From Raffaelea ambrosiae (Eukaryota > Ascomycota > Sordariomycetes > Ophiostomatales > Ophiostomataceae), in the NCBI GenBank assembly GCA_002778195.1, contig PCDI01000007.1, positions 1,847,337 to 1,911,336 of the forward strand: DNA of 64,000 nucleotides, in the 5' to 3' direction. Position numbers and translations under genes: made by a program. The stretch's first letter is position 1; every line of letters begins with the position of its first letter. A model generated the notes under the pieces. It made no database searches and was not told the DNA's origin. It saw only the letters and a list, made by a program, of their open reading frames with translations. Of this stretch, positions 1 through 12,494 are shown piece after piece.

Positions 1-2603
1 AGGAAAGGAAACGGTGCAGGATTTTATTATTTTTTTTTTTTAATTCTCCGAAAGGAACAGGAGAACACCATAAAAGGCGAAGGGGATATCAAAAAAGACA
101 TGGAAGGAAAATAAACGAAGCGCGGACTGCAAAAAGGGGAGAAAACGGGCCAAAAAGAACAAAAAAAAAAATAAACAGAAGGGACAGTCTGACACGAAAC
201 CTCTGTGGCCGAGCCCTCCACAGCTGAGACTTCTTGACGCTCAGGCCGGCAATAACAGAGAAAGACAGGATGACCCATTACAGGGCGCGCAGAACAGAGC
301 CGAAGAGATCCACGGCTTGCAAGTGTGAGCCCGCCTGGGCGTGTCAAAATCGTGTAGCTAGCCCCAGCGTGCCACGATGGGCACCTCCTTCCAGACCATT
401 ATGATGGAAGGGGAAAGGAGGAAGCAAGGAGGCCAAATATTTTCCGCTGCAGACACATTGTCTCTTAATTAATATAAACATCCTACCAGTTCTTGATTTC
501 CATAAGGACCCGAGAGAAACCCAAGAGAGAGCCCAAGTGACGGGAGAAGAAAGCATTAAAAAAGCCCGTAATATTGCTATTGCCTGTGGGTATGGGTATT
601 TCATGGGCCTCGCTGCTGCAGAGTCATGGATCCCCCGAGATATGCAAAGACCCCTTCCAGCGATCCGACGGCCTGGCGCCCCCCCCCCTGAAAGTTGGGA
701 CAGAATAGACACCCCCCTGTGCCACTGAGCTGTTGACTTTGTGGTAGGATTGCACTAGCAAAATGCTCTGCAGAAGACAGAAAGACGTTTGCCCATATTT
801 GGGGGACGGTGTCCAGCGCGCTGGCAGGGAAAATACAACCCTTGCAAAAACGCGGTTTTGCTCCAGCTGGCCTCCCACTGCATCGCCCAGGACGACGCGC
901 AGAAGCGGAACCCGCCTGTAAGCACAATGTCCAGGGTGCGCTCTGTAACGTAGCTTTGAAAATAGGGTAGAGCCACGGGCGGGAAGACTTTCCCGCTGTG
1001 CCAATGGGGACTTGCCAGCCTTGCTAGCCATGCCCAAACCCGACAACTCGGAACTCCAATGGCCGAAGATGAGAAACAGAAGCACAGAACAAAACCAAAA
1101 CCGACAAGAAGCACAAGAGAAACACAGGCTAATGCGTGTTCTTGCTGTATGCCATACCCGGCGTAGCGAGTGCCAGGATCGCACAGACTCCCGGGCAGAC
1201 AAGGGTGTGATTGTGAACAGAAAAATTTTGTGCTTTCGTGCATTTGTGCATTTGTGGTAATGTGCCGTAAGATACAATTTCATTGTTATCCACCGTTAGT
1301 TGTCGTCTCCTGCCGGGTTTCTTTTTACACTAGCAGCCCTTAGACCACGGAGCCCACCGAGAGGAACCCAGAAACTCCCAGGCTAGCGAGGCAAAACGAA
1401 ACACAAGACATGTAGGACACCAAAACAGAGACAAGCCAGCCAAGCCAGACCACTACACTGTTACTACTGCTCGCAACACACATGCGAGCAAAGCTAGAAT
1501 CTGCGGCCTTCGGGCTAGGGCCCCCACTATCGACCACGGGGCGGACCACCCAAGTGCACGTGGCTCCCGCTCAATGGGCGCTGCCTCCAGTACGATGGGG
1601 TTGATGGCAAAAAATGGTTCAAGGTGGTTCCTACCAGGGCGGATTTGGGAGCAGCTTTTAGGGACGGGCTGGTCTTTGGGATCCAACCGGTGGGCCTCCA
1701 CCGGCCGAACAAGCGAGACAGACGGCGAAAAGGTGAGCAGACAAGGAAAAGCGCGTCCTGGGCCATGCAGATAATGTGGGCGCATGTCTATGAGGACATG
1801 ATGCAGATGATGTGGGTTGTCTGTTACCAGTACGAGCAGCCGTATGCAGATGATGTGGGTATTTATCTTCACCAAGTCCGGGCATGCAGATGTGGGTTGT
1901 CTCTTACCAGTCCTGTATGCAGATGATGTGGGCATATCTGTGGGTATATCTGTTGGAGTATCTCGTGCTTGGGCTGGCGCCATGCAAGTGCAGGTACTCG
2001 CAAGGCCCGGGACTCCGCTTGTACACGTAGGTTGAAGAGACATCGTACATCTTCCATTTGCCGGATCACACGCCTGCCGAGAAATTCAAGAAGCGAGGAT
2101 CCCAGGAAACGGGGAACATGGGTCCACCCAGCAGGTCGAAATCTCGTTTCCGGGTACACTGAAACAATAAGCTAGGTGCATTCTGGTAATGCGGTTCTTT
2201 TATTTTTTTTTATATCCCTTGTAGCAGCTAACGGGTATCAAATAAAAAGGGCGGGACAGGACACAACTTGGCCTATGGCCCCCCCAGGAAAAGAAAAGAA
2301 AACGAAAATGTTGCAAATAAAATAAAACAGGGATAACCGGCCACATTCTGACGCTTGCCGACTGGGGGGAAGCAGTTGAAAACCATAAAACGAGACAAAG
2401 GGAACGCGAATTGTTGTCACAGGGCGGGATACACGGCCATGGACTTGGGGAATACCAAAAACCAAGTTGGCGCGGTCAACTGATAGCCAATGCAGCTATC
2501 TACCCACACCCAAACCGAGTACGACAGGGAACGCCGTTGGGGGAAAAAGAGAATAAAAAATGCAATAGTGTTCGCTCATATGGCAGTCGGCCACGTCCGC
2601 TGC
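1..2603. other. Gene-poor left end, no supported coding gene
   Basis: No open frame here shows a recognisable domain, a consistent exon-intron structure or coding-like composition. The longest frames (for example minus 1453-2043 and minus 624-1283) are rich in Cys, His, Pro and Ser and look like chance frames. The stretch contains poly-A/T runs near 27-40 and 2200-2215 and a degenerate 16-nt repeat at 1765-1932, listed separately. The part next to 2604 is probably the 3' UTR of the gene on the minus strand. Confidence 0.6.
1765..1932. repeat. Five-copy degenerate repeat ATGCAGATGATGTGGG
   Basis: The 16-nt motif ATGCAGATGATGTGGG occurs at 1801-1816, 1844-1859 and 1917-1932. It has one substitution at 1765-1780 and a 3-nt deletion at 1884-1896. 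Start-to-start spacing is 36, 43, 40 and 33 nt. Two of the copies are followed by a near-identical tail (TTGTCT, one base, TTACCAGT), so the ancestral unit was longer, about 35-45 nt. This is a decayed minisatellite or a cluster of binding sites. Confidence 0.85.
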
Positions 2604-3340
2604 TCATGCTGAACCTCTCGCTGCATCGGCAAAGTTGCCAACAAACGGTCCCGCCACAGCTGCCCGCTCCAGCAGCGAGCCCCTCCGCACCTCCGCGGTG
2701 GCCGTCGTCGGTTCCGGGTAGTCTTCGATGCGGGCATCCTGGTCGGTCTCGTTGGCGGAGAGGCGGGCCAGGAGGTTCTGGTACTGGGCAGGGCGGTTGT
2801 CGCGGATGCCGAGCGTGTACGGCGACGGCATGCCGTACTGGCCGACATTGTTCTGGGGCGCAATCTCAAAGACATCGACCATGTTACTGTGACAGTCAGT
2901 ACGAGATTGCAGAAGTGAGGAGCTGCGAGGCTGCAGAGAGAACAGCACAGGGTGCTTCCGTTTCTCCAGCCGGCCGCAACGATGCCGACCGCGGCCGGCA
3001 GAGGCCGGTATTTGGACTCCGACGCCACAACCACCGCATGCAATACGCCCACATGAAAACGTCTTCCCACGTACTCTGATGTCCGGGCCACAACCCTTTG
3101 CAACGCCTCAAACTCGCGCTGCGACTCCTGGGCGCCGTCGGGGGCGCTCAACGACTGCTCGCCAAAGCTGCCATAGTGTGTGCCGTCGGGATCTTCGAAC
3201 AGCAGCCGAGATTCATCGTCCTGCGGTGGCCGATTAGGATTCGTCTCGACAAAGAAACAGAGATCATGTCCCTGGGTTTCCCTTACCTCCTCATAAATGC
3301 TTCTGTGTCGACCGCCCAGACAGGAGCTGCAGTTCCCCAT
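2604..3340 (-). CDS. MEH1: EGO-complex subunit Meh1/Ego1 (LAMTOR1-like) lipid-anchored protein
   Basis: Exons 3287-3340, 3075-3220 and 2604-2886 on the minus strand encode about 160 residues. The protein begins MGNCSSCLGG: Gly2 is a classic N-myristoylation site and Cys4/Cys7 are likely palmitoylation sites. It then carries the acidic DDESRLLFEDPDG block and, across the second junction, SDNMVDVFEIAP. Both blocks are typical of fungal Meh1/Ego1, the counterpart of LAMTOR1. This subunit anchors the EGO/Ragulator complex to the vacuole membrane, where it recruits Rag GTPases and TORC1. Intron 1 (3221-3286, GTAAGG..CAG) is exactly 66 bp and has no stop, so its retention would keep the frame open. 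Intron 2 (2887-3074, GTACGT..CAG) is 188 bp. The family call rests on the N-terminal anchor and these two blocks; LAMTOR1 family members are about this short. Confidence 0.8.
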
Positions 3341-5526
3341 GCTTGTGCGCCTGGCAGTCCACTATGGTGTGCAGCTGCGCATCGCAAAACGAGGGACTCG
3401 GGATGGCCGTCGCAGTCGATGCCGGTGAAAAATGAAAAAGGCAGAAGGGAAATGCAAAAAGGAAAACTTAACAGGAACAGCAACGAAAGCAAACCATTGG
3501 GCGATCTTGGGTTATGGCCGGTCTACGAAGACAAAGGGAGCCAACGAATCCAGAGCTACTGTCTGAAAAATTACCACGTGAGAAACCACAGAGACCACTC
3601 TCCAAATCTCGGAAAAAGTCCTCGTTCCGGCGCTCGCGCCTAGCCAGCATTCTATTGGCTTCTGAGGCCGCCTACCAAAAAAGTGGGACATATTCTCTCC
3701 CCTTTTGTTTCCTCTTCTCCTGGTTCCTGAATTTCACGTTTATACCGTATCAACTACGGGGTAACTACACCGTATGTATCCCTCTCTTGCGGAAGTCCTG
3801 ATTGGCACTTTTCAACTGCCCGTGTTACTACCTCTTCGCGCTTGCCAATCATAAATGACTGCCGCGGTGCACGTCTTTTCCGTGGATGGCTACGGGTGCC
3901 CTTTGGGTGAGTCTTATCTCGCGTTCCAGCTCTCGACATGCGCTGCAGCATCATAGCAGCCAAAGCTATGTTCTCTGGAACGCTGCCCCTGGTTACGGCC
4001 GCAGGCTTGTGTAACTCGGGGCCGTGGAAACCCTTCTGACGCCTCTTCAACACATGACTCCATTGGCTGCCGCACAACTTGGTGCGAGTTGTAGTAATAA
4101 CCAACGCGTGGCTTGCCACTGGTCAGCATGTCGGGTTTTCAAGCAGCAGGACTCACTGTGTCCAGCTATGTGTTTTTGGCTCGGCTGTAACTATCAGCAT
4201 GTCTCCTCTGCCGTTCTCGGAGTGCACGTCCACGAAATACGGTGAAGCGATCCTATTGGATATATTCCCACCTAGCGGGCCATCTACGTATTGCTCTTGC
4301 CATTCATGGATTTTACACACGCAAGATACTGGTCTGCGGCAATCGGTATTGCATGCGACTGAATGGCGCTCAGCATGTGCACAACTGCAGGCGTGAGTGG
4401 GATTTGAGACGTCATCCGCCAGTGGTTACTTCCATCCTCTGAGCCTACGGGGTATATGTGATGGATGCCCAGGGGGTTTGCCGCCCGCGGACCAAACAGG
4501 TAAGGCGGCACCGGCTAACGAACTGGGCGGCTGGAGTGTTCTCAAGTGTTCTACTGCCGTTCTGCCAGTGGCAATGGCGGGGTGGGAGCCGAAATCCAAG
4601 GGGGGGAGGGTGACAGCGGCGAAGGGGAAGAGTAAAAAGGAGAAATTTTGCCCTTTCCTGCCCACTTCCCCGGCGTGCTGACACAGCGAAAAACACGAGA
4701 CCCTTTCAGCACACCGCGGCTTCCCCGAACCGAAAGGAAGTCAAATGGCACCGTCGGAGGGCTAGAGAAGGGAAGTGTCGTAAAAGAAAATTATGTTGGT
4801 CTTGGGGAAGGCACGACGTGACCGGTCCTGTCCCACGCTGACAGGCCCCTTCTCTACACGGTAGTTATTGCCTTGTTTTCCTGCGAGAACCAAGTCCTAA
4901 ATATTGGCAGCGATCAGTTGGAGCTGTGCGATACTTGCGATCAGGAGTAATTTATAAGCGCGACCAGGTATCGTCTCCGCAATGCCCGCATTCCGTGCAA
5001 GGATCGAAAAAAGCCAAAAACCCACCGATCGCGCAGACGTAGAAACAGAGTGCTGCCGAAGGAACAAGGGAAAAAACACGTTGTGTTTTTCTAAGGGCAC
5101 TCGACCTTGAAAAATAAATTATTTTACTCTTGCATGGACTCGTCTGTCAGTATTGCGTGAGACTTTCCGCAACAAAGACCGGCGTGAAGTCCTCTTAGTT
5201 TTGCAGCGTGTTTGTAGTGCTTTTGGCGTGTTTTTTTTTTGGTGTCGGGTGCCCGTAGCACGTGAGGGTCCCACCGCTTCAACAGAATTCGCCGTTGGCG
5301 GCGGGAGAAGTGGCTCCCCCCGGCTGAGAGGCAGGAAAGAGGGAGAGAAAATCGACAGTCGTTCCTTCCCCGACAAGCCCAGTATTCCCGACCACGCCCA
5401 CTCTCTCCTAAATCCTCACAATCGGGGAAGAGGACAAAAAACAACACATGCGAAAGGACTGTCAACATCACGGCGACGATAGCACGACTCTCCTTTCCTC
5501 CCTCCCTTTCTCCTCCCCCCCTAAAT
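3341..5526. other. Divergent intergenic region between MEH1 and CDC4
   Basis: This 2.2-kb region separates two genes transcribed away from each other and so holds both promoters and 5' leaders. I saw no convincing gene in it. Directly before the CDC4 start, positions 5489-5520 form a strong C/T tract, typical of transcription start regions in filamentous fungi. Short GC-rich frames around 4397-4751 have no recognisable content. Confidence 0.5.
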
Positions 5527-8500
5527 ATGGCCACGCCTCCCCCTGCACAGAAGACCGAGGTCTCTCGGCCACGGTCGAGCCAAATGATGTCGGTCAGTTG
5601 GGATGAGGCTTCCGAGGTTGTACCAGGGCCACGGCTGCAGTTCGAAGTGGCCGAATGTGTCGAAACCAAGACTGTCACGACAACAACAACAACCAAACGC
5701 TCCTATCCGCCCCTTTTTGTACGAGAACTGCGGCGTCTTCAGACCCTGGACGCAAAAGAATACCCCCTGGCTTCGAAGCCAACTCCCCCGGAACTCTCTC
5801 GATTCACGGTCGACTTGGACGATTTCACAGACTCAGATGCCTGGTCATCCTTTGACGAGGTGCCGTCAACACAAACAAAGACGACCACGGAGCTGGACAG
5901 GATCAAAACAGAACCCGGTATCGACGCGGTGTCGGTACAAGAAAGGCCGACCCGGCGGTCATCACGGCCACCGACCGACAGTGTGCGGCGATCCACACGC
6001 ACCGCGTCTGCGGCAGCCTCACCCAGCGTTACGGCCAGTCGAAAGTCGCTCCGCTCAGCCAGTGCTAACCTCACATCGGCCGTCTCCGACCGACTTCGAC
6101 GCGATGGACAAGGTGCAGCAGCAGCCCGCAAAGACGGAAAGGAGGGCGAAAAAACGACCAGGCCAGCCCTGCCCGGGTTCCTAGCCACCCCCGATAACAC
6201 AGGAACTATCGCAGAGCCGACTGACCGCTCCGACTGCGGCGACAGGACCTCCCGGCTTCGCTCTCTCCGCTTGGACCGCTTGAACGAAGCCGCTGATTCG
6301 GCTGCCAGCCAGACATCCGTCTCCGTCTACGACGCGGCAAGTCCCTCCGGCAGCGACTCCCACACCGTCTACAGCAACAACGTGGCCACGCCGCCCATTA
6401 TGGATGCCGACACGGAACAGTTTGCCGATGCGGACGAGGCGCTGCAGCAGACCGTGCGTACGCTGCATCCACGCGTGCTCGGAAACGTGGGCATTCTCGA
6501 CGCCAGCCTCCCTAGCCCCCGGCTGTCACCTACCCTTTCTGCCGCGCACCCCCTCTCCAATCCACAAGATGACGAAACGGACGACTTCGACGACTCGCCA
6601 TTTTCGCGTCAGCTTGTTCGGCAGGACATGCCGCCATGGATCAACGAAACACAGTCCACGGACGACATGACCCAGACCCAGCACCTGCTCCCGGCCGAAG
6701 AACTCTTCATCCAGCAAGGACATGCTTCCGGCAATGTGGCCTCCGCCAAGTCCAGCTTCCTGGATACCCGATCCATGCTGGAGCGATTCGATAGCATGCC
6801 CAGCGAGATGCAGACATTCATGATGTACCAGTTCCTCCGCCGGTGTACGCGGAAAACGCTGCACATGGTTGCCGATGTTGTGAACCCAGCCCTTAAGTGC
6901 GACTTCCTCAAGCAGCTGCCACTCGAGCTCAGCCTGCACATTCTCTCTTACCTGGACTACCGTGACCTGTGCCGTGCTGCCCAGGTCTCCAAGCACTGGC
7001 GGAACATTGTTGATAGCAACGAGACCGGCTGGAAGGAGTTGTTCGACCGCGATGGCTTCTTCCTCCCTATTGGCGAGCTGCAGAGAGCCATCTCCCAGGG
7101 CTGGGGCTGGCAGGACCCTGTCGGGCCGGAAGGCTGCGAAACAGACCTGAGCCTGCGGAACCGCATGACATCCACGGAAACCGAACTTGTCCGCTCCTCC
7201 AAGATCGAAACCCCTAGCCGCGTGCGCTCCTCGAAGCGGAAGCGGGGTATCTCGTCTTTCCCCAATGCCGAACGTTCCAAGCGCCGTGCCAGCGCCATGG
7301 ACCCCCCCAAGGACGACAAACCCTACAAGTGGCCGCAGCTGCACAAGTCCGAAGGCCCGATCTCAGCCGCCAACGCCGCCGCCCTTGCAGTGCCAGATCC
7401 TCAAATCGGTATCCCGAGTTTGCGGAAGCTGCATCTGTTCAAGTCCCTATACCGCCGCCACCACATGATCCGCCACAGCTGGACAAGCGGCAAGGTCAAG
7501 CCGGGCCATGTGGCCTTCACCGCCCATCCCCGACATGTCATCACCTGCTTACAGTTCGACGACGACAAGATCATCACCGGCAGCGACGATACCCTTATTC
7601 ATGTCTACGACACGAAAACAGGCAAGCTGCTGAAGAAGCTCGAAGGGCACGAAGGTGGTGTTTGGGCTCTACAGTACGAAGGCAACATTCTGGTTTCTGG
7701 TAGCACAGATAGGTCTGTACGTGTGTGGGACATAGAGAAGGGTCTCTGCACCCAAGTCTTCTATGGCCACACATCGACTGTGCGGTGCCTCCAGATCCTG
7801 ATGCCTAGCGACACTGGCATGGTCGAAGACGGAAAGCCTGTTATGATGCCACCCAAGCCGCTGATTATTACCGGCTCTCGCGACAACCAGCTCCGTGTTT
7901 GGAGGCTGCCCGAGCCTGGCTCCAGGCGTTACATCCAGACCGGCCCTCCGGCCAACGACTCTGAATGCCCGTACTTTATTCGCATCCTTTCTGGTCATAC
8001 TAGCTCTGTCCGTTCTATTGCAGCCCACGGGGATATTCTTGTCTCTGGCAGCTATGACAGCACGGTCCGCGTGTGGCGCATCAGCACGGGCGAGGCCCTC
8101 CATGTGCTGCACGGCCATACCCAGCGGGTGTACAGTGTGGTGCTTGACACCAAGCGCAACCGCTGCATATCCGGCTCCATGGACTCTCTCGTCAAGATCT
8201 GGGATCTAGACACCGGTGCCTGTCTGCACACTCTCGAAGGTCATGCTTTACTTGTGGGTCTGCTGGACCTGCGGGACGAGAAGTTGGTGTCCGCAGCCGC
8301 TGATAGCACGCTGCGTGTCTGGGACCCCGAGACGGGTCGTTGCAAGAACACGCTGACGGCGCATACGGGAGCTATCACCTGTTTCCAACATGACGGCCAG
8401 AAGGTGATATCGGGAAGTGAAAAGACTGTCAAGATGTGGGATGTCCAAACCGGCGAATGCATCCAGGATCTTCTCACAGATCTCAGCGGCGTCTGGCAAG

Positions 8501-8734
8501 TCAAGTTTGACGAGCGGCGTTGTGTGGCTGCTGTGCAGCGTGATAATCTCACATATGTGGAGGTAAGTTGTTATCGCTATCTAGAACGTTTTCTTTTTCT
8601 TTGGTGCAGTTTCTAACCGTTTGTCTTAGATTCTTGACTTTGGTGCAGCCCGTGACGGGAAGCCTCCCGAGGAGCTTGGAAAGCGGATCCTGCTAAACGC
8701 CCCAGAGGTGCAGGCCTTGATAGAAGAGGAATAA
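5527..8734 (+). CDS. CDC4: CDC4-like F-box/WD40 subunit of an SCF ubiquitin ligase
   Basis: Two exons (5527-8562 and 8630-8734; intron 8563-8629, GTAAGT..TTAG) give 1046 residues. A long Ser/Thr-rich N-terminus is followed, before the F-box, by a segment reading FLRRCTRKTLHMVADVVNPA, the dimerisation motif of Cdc4/Fbw7. The F-box starts near residue 464 (LPLELSLHILSYLDYRDLC). WD40 repeats run from about residue 665 to the end, with repeated GHTSSVRS- and VRVWRI-type signatures that would form a substrate-binding propeller. Such proteins select phosphorylated targets (Sic1-type inhibitors and others) for SCF ubiquitination. The short last exon adds 34 residues after LTYVE. SconB/Met30-type F-box/WD40 proteins are the alternative, but the segment before the F-box favours Cdc4. 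Confidence 0.85.
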
Positions 8735-9300
8735 CGAGCCAGCGCTCGGCATTCATTATCGTTTGGGAAAGAAGATTACATTTGCGAGTACAGTACAGCG
8801 ACGGCACGCAGTTCCCCGAGCAAGTGGGAAGACAGGTGCCAATACAAAAGTGCAGGCCTACACAATTCTGAATGAACCCTGGTTTGGTTTTAAGCGGCAT
8901 ACTCAAGCTTTTTTTCTTTATTTTTTGTTTTGTTTTCGTTTTTGTTTCCTGCTTTGCTTTGCATGTTATGGGATGGACGGCGCACTGTGTGTATGAGGTT
9001 TCTTTATTTAGCGATGTCCTGGCGTCGTTACTGTATATTTTTCATGTTCGGATACAGCTGTCAACATATTTATTGTTAACAAAAGTAAAGTGATGTCTAC
9101 CGACAGCGCTTTTATGGCCGTGCCTCTTGATTCGAGCCGCCTTGGGTATATTAGTTACACCGTACACTTTGTTGTCCACACACGAAGATGGAAGGCCGTA
9201 CAACAGAAAAGAAAAGAAAAAAACACCTCAAGAGTACCACAACTCCACACTCCACACTACCTCCTTTCATGACTGCCGTAAACGCTTTCATTCTAGCTGC
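8735..9300. other. Convergent 3' intergenic region
   Basis: The CDC4-like gene and the dynamin-like gene run toward each other here, so this stretch holds two 3' UTRs. It is rich in T and A/T runs (8908-8990). No coding or structured RNA signal was seen. Confidence 0.5.
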
Positions 9301-12300
9301 TCAGACAGCAATGTCATCCATCAGATGAGCCGGCTGGCCAAAATGGTCACCGTTGTCCACCGGCTGTGTCGAGCTCTGACTTGCCGACTCCAGACGCTCG
9401 ATGGACCTCATAGTCAACTCGAACCGCCGCCGGTCTTCCTTGAGCCGGGTTCGCTTTTCGGCTGTGGCCGGCTCCTCTGCCATAAGGTCGAGGAACGTTT
9501 GCGGAGCTGGGAGGTTAGCAGGATATCCAAGCAGAGCATTTATATAGATACACACACACACACACACACATGTATATATATAAATAAATAAAAATAGAAA
9601 AAAACAGAGACACTTACTCGTTCCGTCAAGAAGCCCCAGCTCGCCGTCCAGGTACAGCCTTGATAGCGTCTCGGCCACGTCCGGCACCAGCCCTGACACC
9701 ACCTGCATGACGCTGGTGTCGATGAATCGTGTGCTGGCTACCAGGTAGTAGCCTCTCACGTACGCACACACGCCCAGTTCTCGCGCAAACGGGTCGGCTC
9801 CCAGCTTCGCCGCTTCCTGATTGTTCCGCGCCTCTTCGCGGATGCGGTCCTCATCCGCCATCGTGTCCCAGTTCCGCAGGGGCGGTGGCTCCTTGCCGCG
9901 CTCGGCCATGTACACGGCCATGCGGTAGTGGTGTCGGTGGCGACCCAAGTATTTCGCTTCGGCCAGCTCGTGGCGCACCAAGCTGTCTTGGTCCAGGGTG
10001 TAGAAGCGCCGCGTCTCGAGTCGGTGCTGCCGGAGTAGGGACTCCCGCACGGACGACAGCTGGGCCACGAGAAAGCGCTGGAGAACAGCAGCCGCCTCGG
10101 CAAACACCCGCCGCTCACGCAGAGTCCGCAGAGACCAGTGCAGCACGCTCCGCAGACTGTTCTCCAGCAGACGGTGCGCGTTGTCGACGAGCTGCTCAAT
10201 GGCGGCGCTCCACGGCGCCACAGCCTCCATGCACAGCATGTTGTACACATCGTCCTTCACGATCGTGGGCATGCCCGTCCGGCTTTTGGCGTGGATGACG
10301 GCGCGGACGTCCAGGAGCGTCCGCGCGCATTGCCGCATAGGTTCAAGACGCTGCGCACGGGGTGTGGGAAAGCCGTACTCGGACTGGGTCTCAGCCTTGA
10401 CATTGCTGAGTCCGTTGCTATTGCCGTTCGCATTGCCATTACCATTGGTGTCAGCTGTACCACCACCACCACCACCACCACCACCACGGGGTCGCTTGGT
10501 TGGCGTGACGGGAAGGCCGTTCCCGACCTCCAACAGGCCATCCAGAAAATCCTCATAGCGGCGGCGGTGTCCAGTGCCACCACCATTCGTGGTAGGCGTT
10601 TGGACCGGCGTGGTAGATGCTGCCAAGTGTGATGACGACGTGACCGACTCGTCGTCGCGCGTCAAATCGATCCGACCGTTGGCGTCCACCCGCGGAGGAA
10701 GGCTGATGGCCCCCGATGCTCCCACCTTGACCTTGTACCGCGGTTTCATGTCCAGGATGGCGTTCCGGAACCCGTGGACAATGTCCCGCCACGGCTGTGA
10801 CAGCGTGTCGCCTTCCAGCACGGTCTTGGCCTGGTTCGCAAACTCGGCCAAGCTGCGGCGCACCTCCAGCTCTGGGTTCTCGGGCATCTCCGGCAGCTTG
10901 GCCAGCTCGGCATTCACTTCGAGAAGCCGCATTGCGACTTTTTCCTTGATCTGTGGCAGGCTCTTAGCAAATTCGGTGCCCAGCTGCTGCGACATGAACG
11001 CCACCAGGCGGTTGACGCCGCACCGGTCCTCAAAGTCGCGGAAGCAGTCGCGCCACTCCTGGCTGCCCAGCCCCGGCAGCTGCTTGTTGAAGAAGGCCTC
11101 CTCGTATGCGCTCTGGCGCTCAAGGCCGTCTACTGGCCTCGCGGGGTCGCCACCACGATCACCACTGCGTTGGGTGACCATCTCATCCGGCATCAGGCTC
11201 TCGGTGACGGCGGGACGGGCTGTGATGAAGTAGCCGTGGCCGACATGGTGCTGCTCGCCGCGTAGCATGGCCATCCACTGCAGTGACGCGTTCGGGTCGG
11301 GTGGCAGCAGGTCCGCCTTTGTCATGATGCCAATGGTGCGAGCCTGGGCCTTTTGTGTGCGGATCAGCGAGTAGGTCGACGATGTTTCCGGGTCAGCATT
11401 CATGGGCACGGCCCAGAGGATGATGGCCTGCTGGTGGGCGATGTATTTAGCCGTCAAGTTGCTGACGACCTTGACGAGATACTGGTCCTCGTCCCGTTTG
11501 GCGCTGTTGAATACGCCGGGCAGGTCGTAGAAGCTCAGATCGGCCGAGCCGGGAGCCGTAATGTCGACGGCGACAGTGTTGGGACTGAAGGCAGCCTCGT
11601 TCTGTACGTCGTCCGTGGGGAGCATACGACCACGCCGCCACAGCTCGCCGGTTATGGGCTTGTACAGGCTATGGTCCTTGCTCGGGTTGAGGGTGGCGAT
11701 CTGGGCCCAGCGAAGAGTCTCTTCGATAGACGACTGGTCGTTGAGCGTGGCAAATTCCTTCACGTCCCGGTGCTGCTCAAACCAGGGCCCGAAAGGGTTG
11801 GCGCGGGTGACGGGGCCTGGCGGGCGATATTCGTAGTCCAGCTGAAGAGAGATGCGACAGGACCAAGGGCCGGACTGGGATCCCGACAGTCGAATGTGGA
11901 CGGGGCATCGCGTGCAGGCACCCTCGCTTCGGGGCAGGTAAATCCCAGAAAAGCTGGACATCAGACTGGACTTGCCCGCAGACTGGTCGCCAACCAGGAC
12001 GAGCTCTGGAAGGCTCGTGACATGCTGGATGCCCAACGACTGCAGCTCGCCCAGTGTATCGTTGAATTCCTTGACCTTGTCGCCAATGGCCGTGAAGCTG
12101 TGGACGAAACTGGGGTTGCCCGGTGCTGCAAGTTGAAGCCGGTCAAGGACGTTATCTGGTTCCGGCTTCACTTGGCGGACCTCCATGAGAACCGGTTCGT
12201 CGTCGTCCTCGCCGCCACCAGAGTTGGTGTGGCCGCTGCTCTGGAGTCGATTTCTCGACATTCTGGTACCCACACTAGCTGTTGGCTTGTCAGATCTGGT

Positions 12301-12494
12301 TGGAGAGAAAACCCTTTGAGACAGGGCGTGGAATTTCAAAGCAACTTACGGGCACCCGAGCGCGCAAACCGGTTCGTTTCGACTTGGCTGCTGGACATTG
12401 TCGGCACTGTTTGGCGAGGAGATGAGTCGCTCTCTTCATACCGGGTCGATGTGGCCGGTGCCGCCTGCTCCGGCTTGATTGTACGGGCAGGCAT
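9301..12494 (-). CDS. Dynamin-family large GTPase (Mx/dynamin-like)
   Basis: Exons 12350-12494, 9618-12278 and 9301-9506 encode 1003 residues. The GTPase domain is intact: P-loop GDQSAGKSS at residues 145-153, switch II DLPG at 300-303 and TKAD at 368-371. A helical middle/stalk region follows. Intron 1 (12279-12349) is GTAAGT..CAG, and the acceptor was chosen because only AACAG keeps the frame. Intron 2 (9507-9617) is GTAAGT..CAG and contains an (AC)n microsatellite and AT repeats. Near residue 670 there is a run of about nine Gly from a GGT repeat, followed by Asn/Gly-rich sequence, a disordered insert between the GTPase and stalk parts. Fungal proteins of this type resemble Mx/dynamin-like GTPases that remodel membranes; the cellular role of this subfamily is not known to me. 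The start is the first ATG (MPARTIKPEQ) of an exon that splices cleanly. Confidence 0.85.
9550..9570. repeat. (AC)n microsatellite inside a dynamin-gene intron
   Basis: About ten AC units, followed by TGTATATATATA and AAATA repeats, lie within intron 2 of the dynamin-like gene. This simple repeat is likely length-polymorphic and has no coding effect while the intron is spliced. Confidence 0.9.

Noticed and set aside
1765..1932. Resemblance of the repeat to a CRISPR array
   Set aside because: Fungal sequence, degenerate repeats with uneven spacing and no cas genes.
1453..2043. 196-codon minus frame at the left end
   Set aside because: Its repeated His/Tyr/Pro stretches are only the 16-nt DNA repeat in translation; no coding signature.
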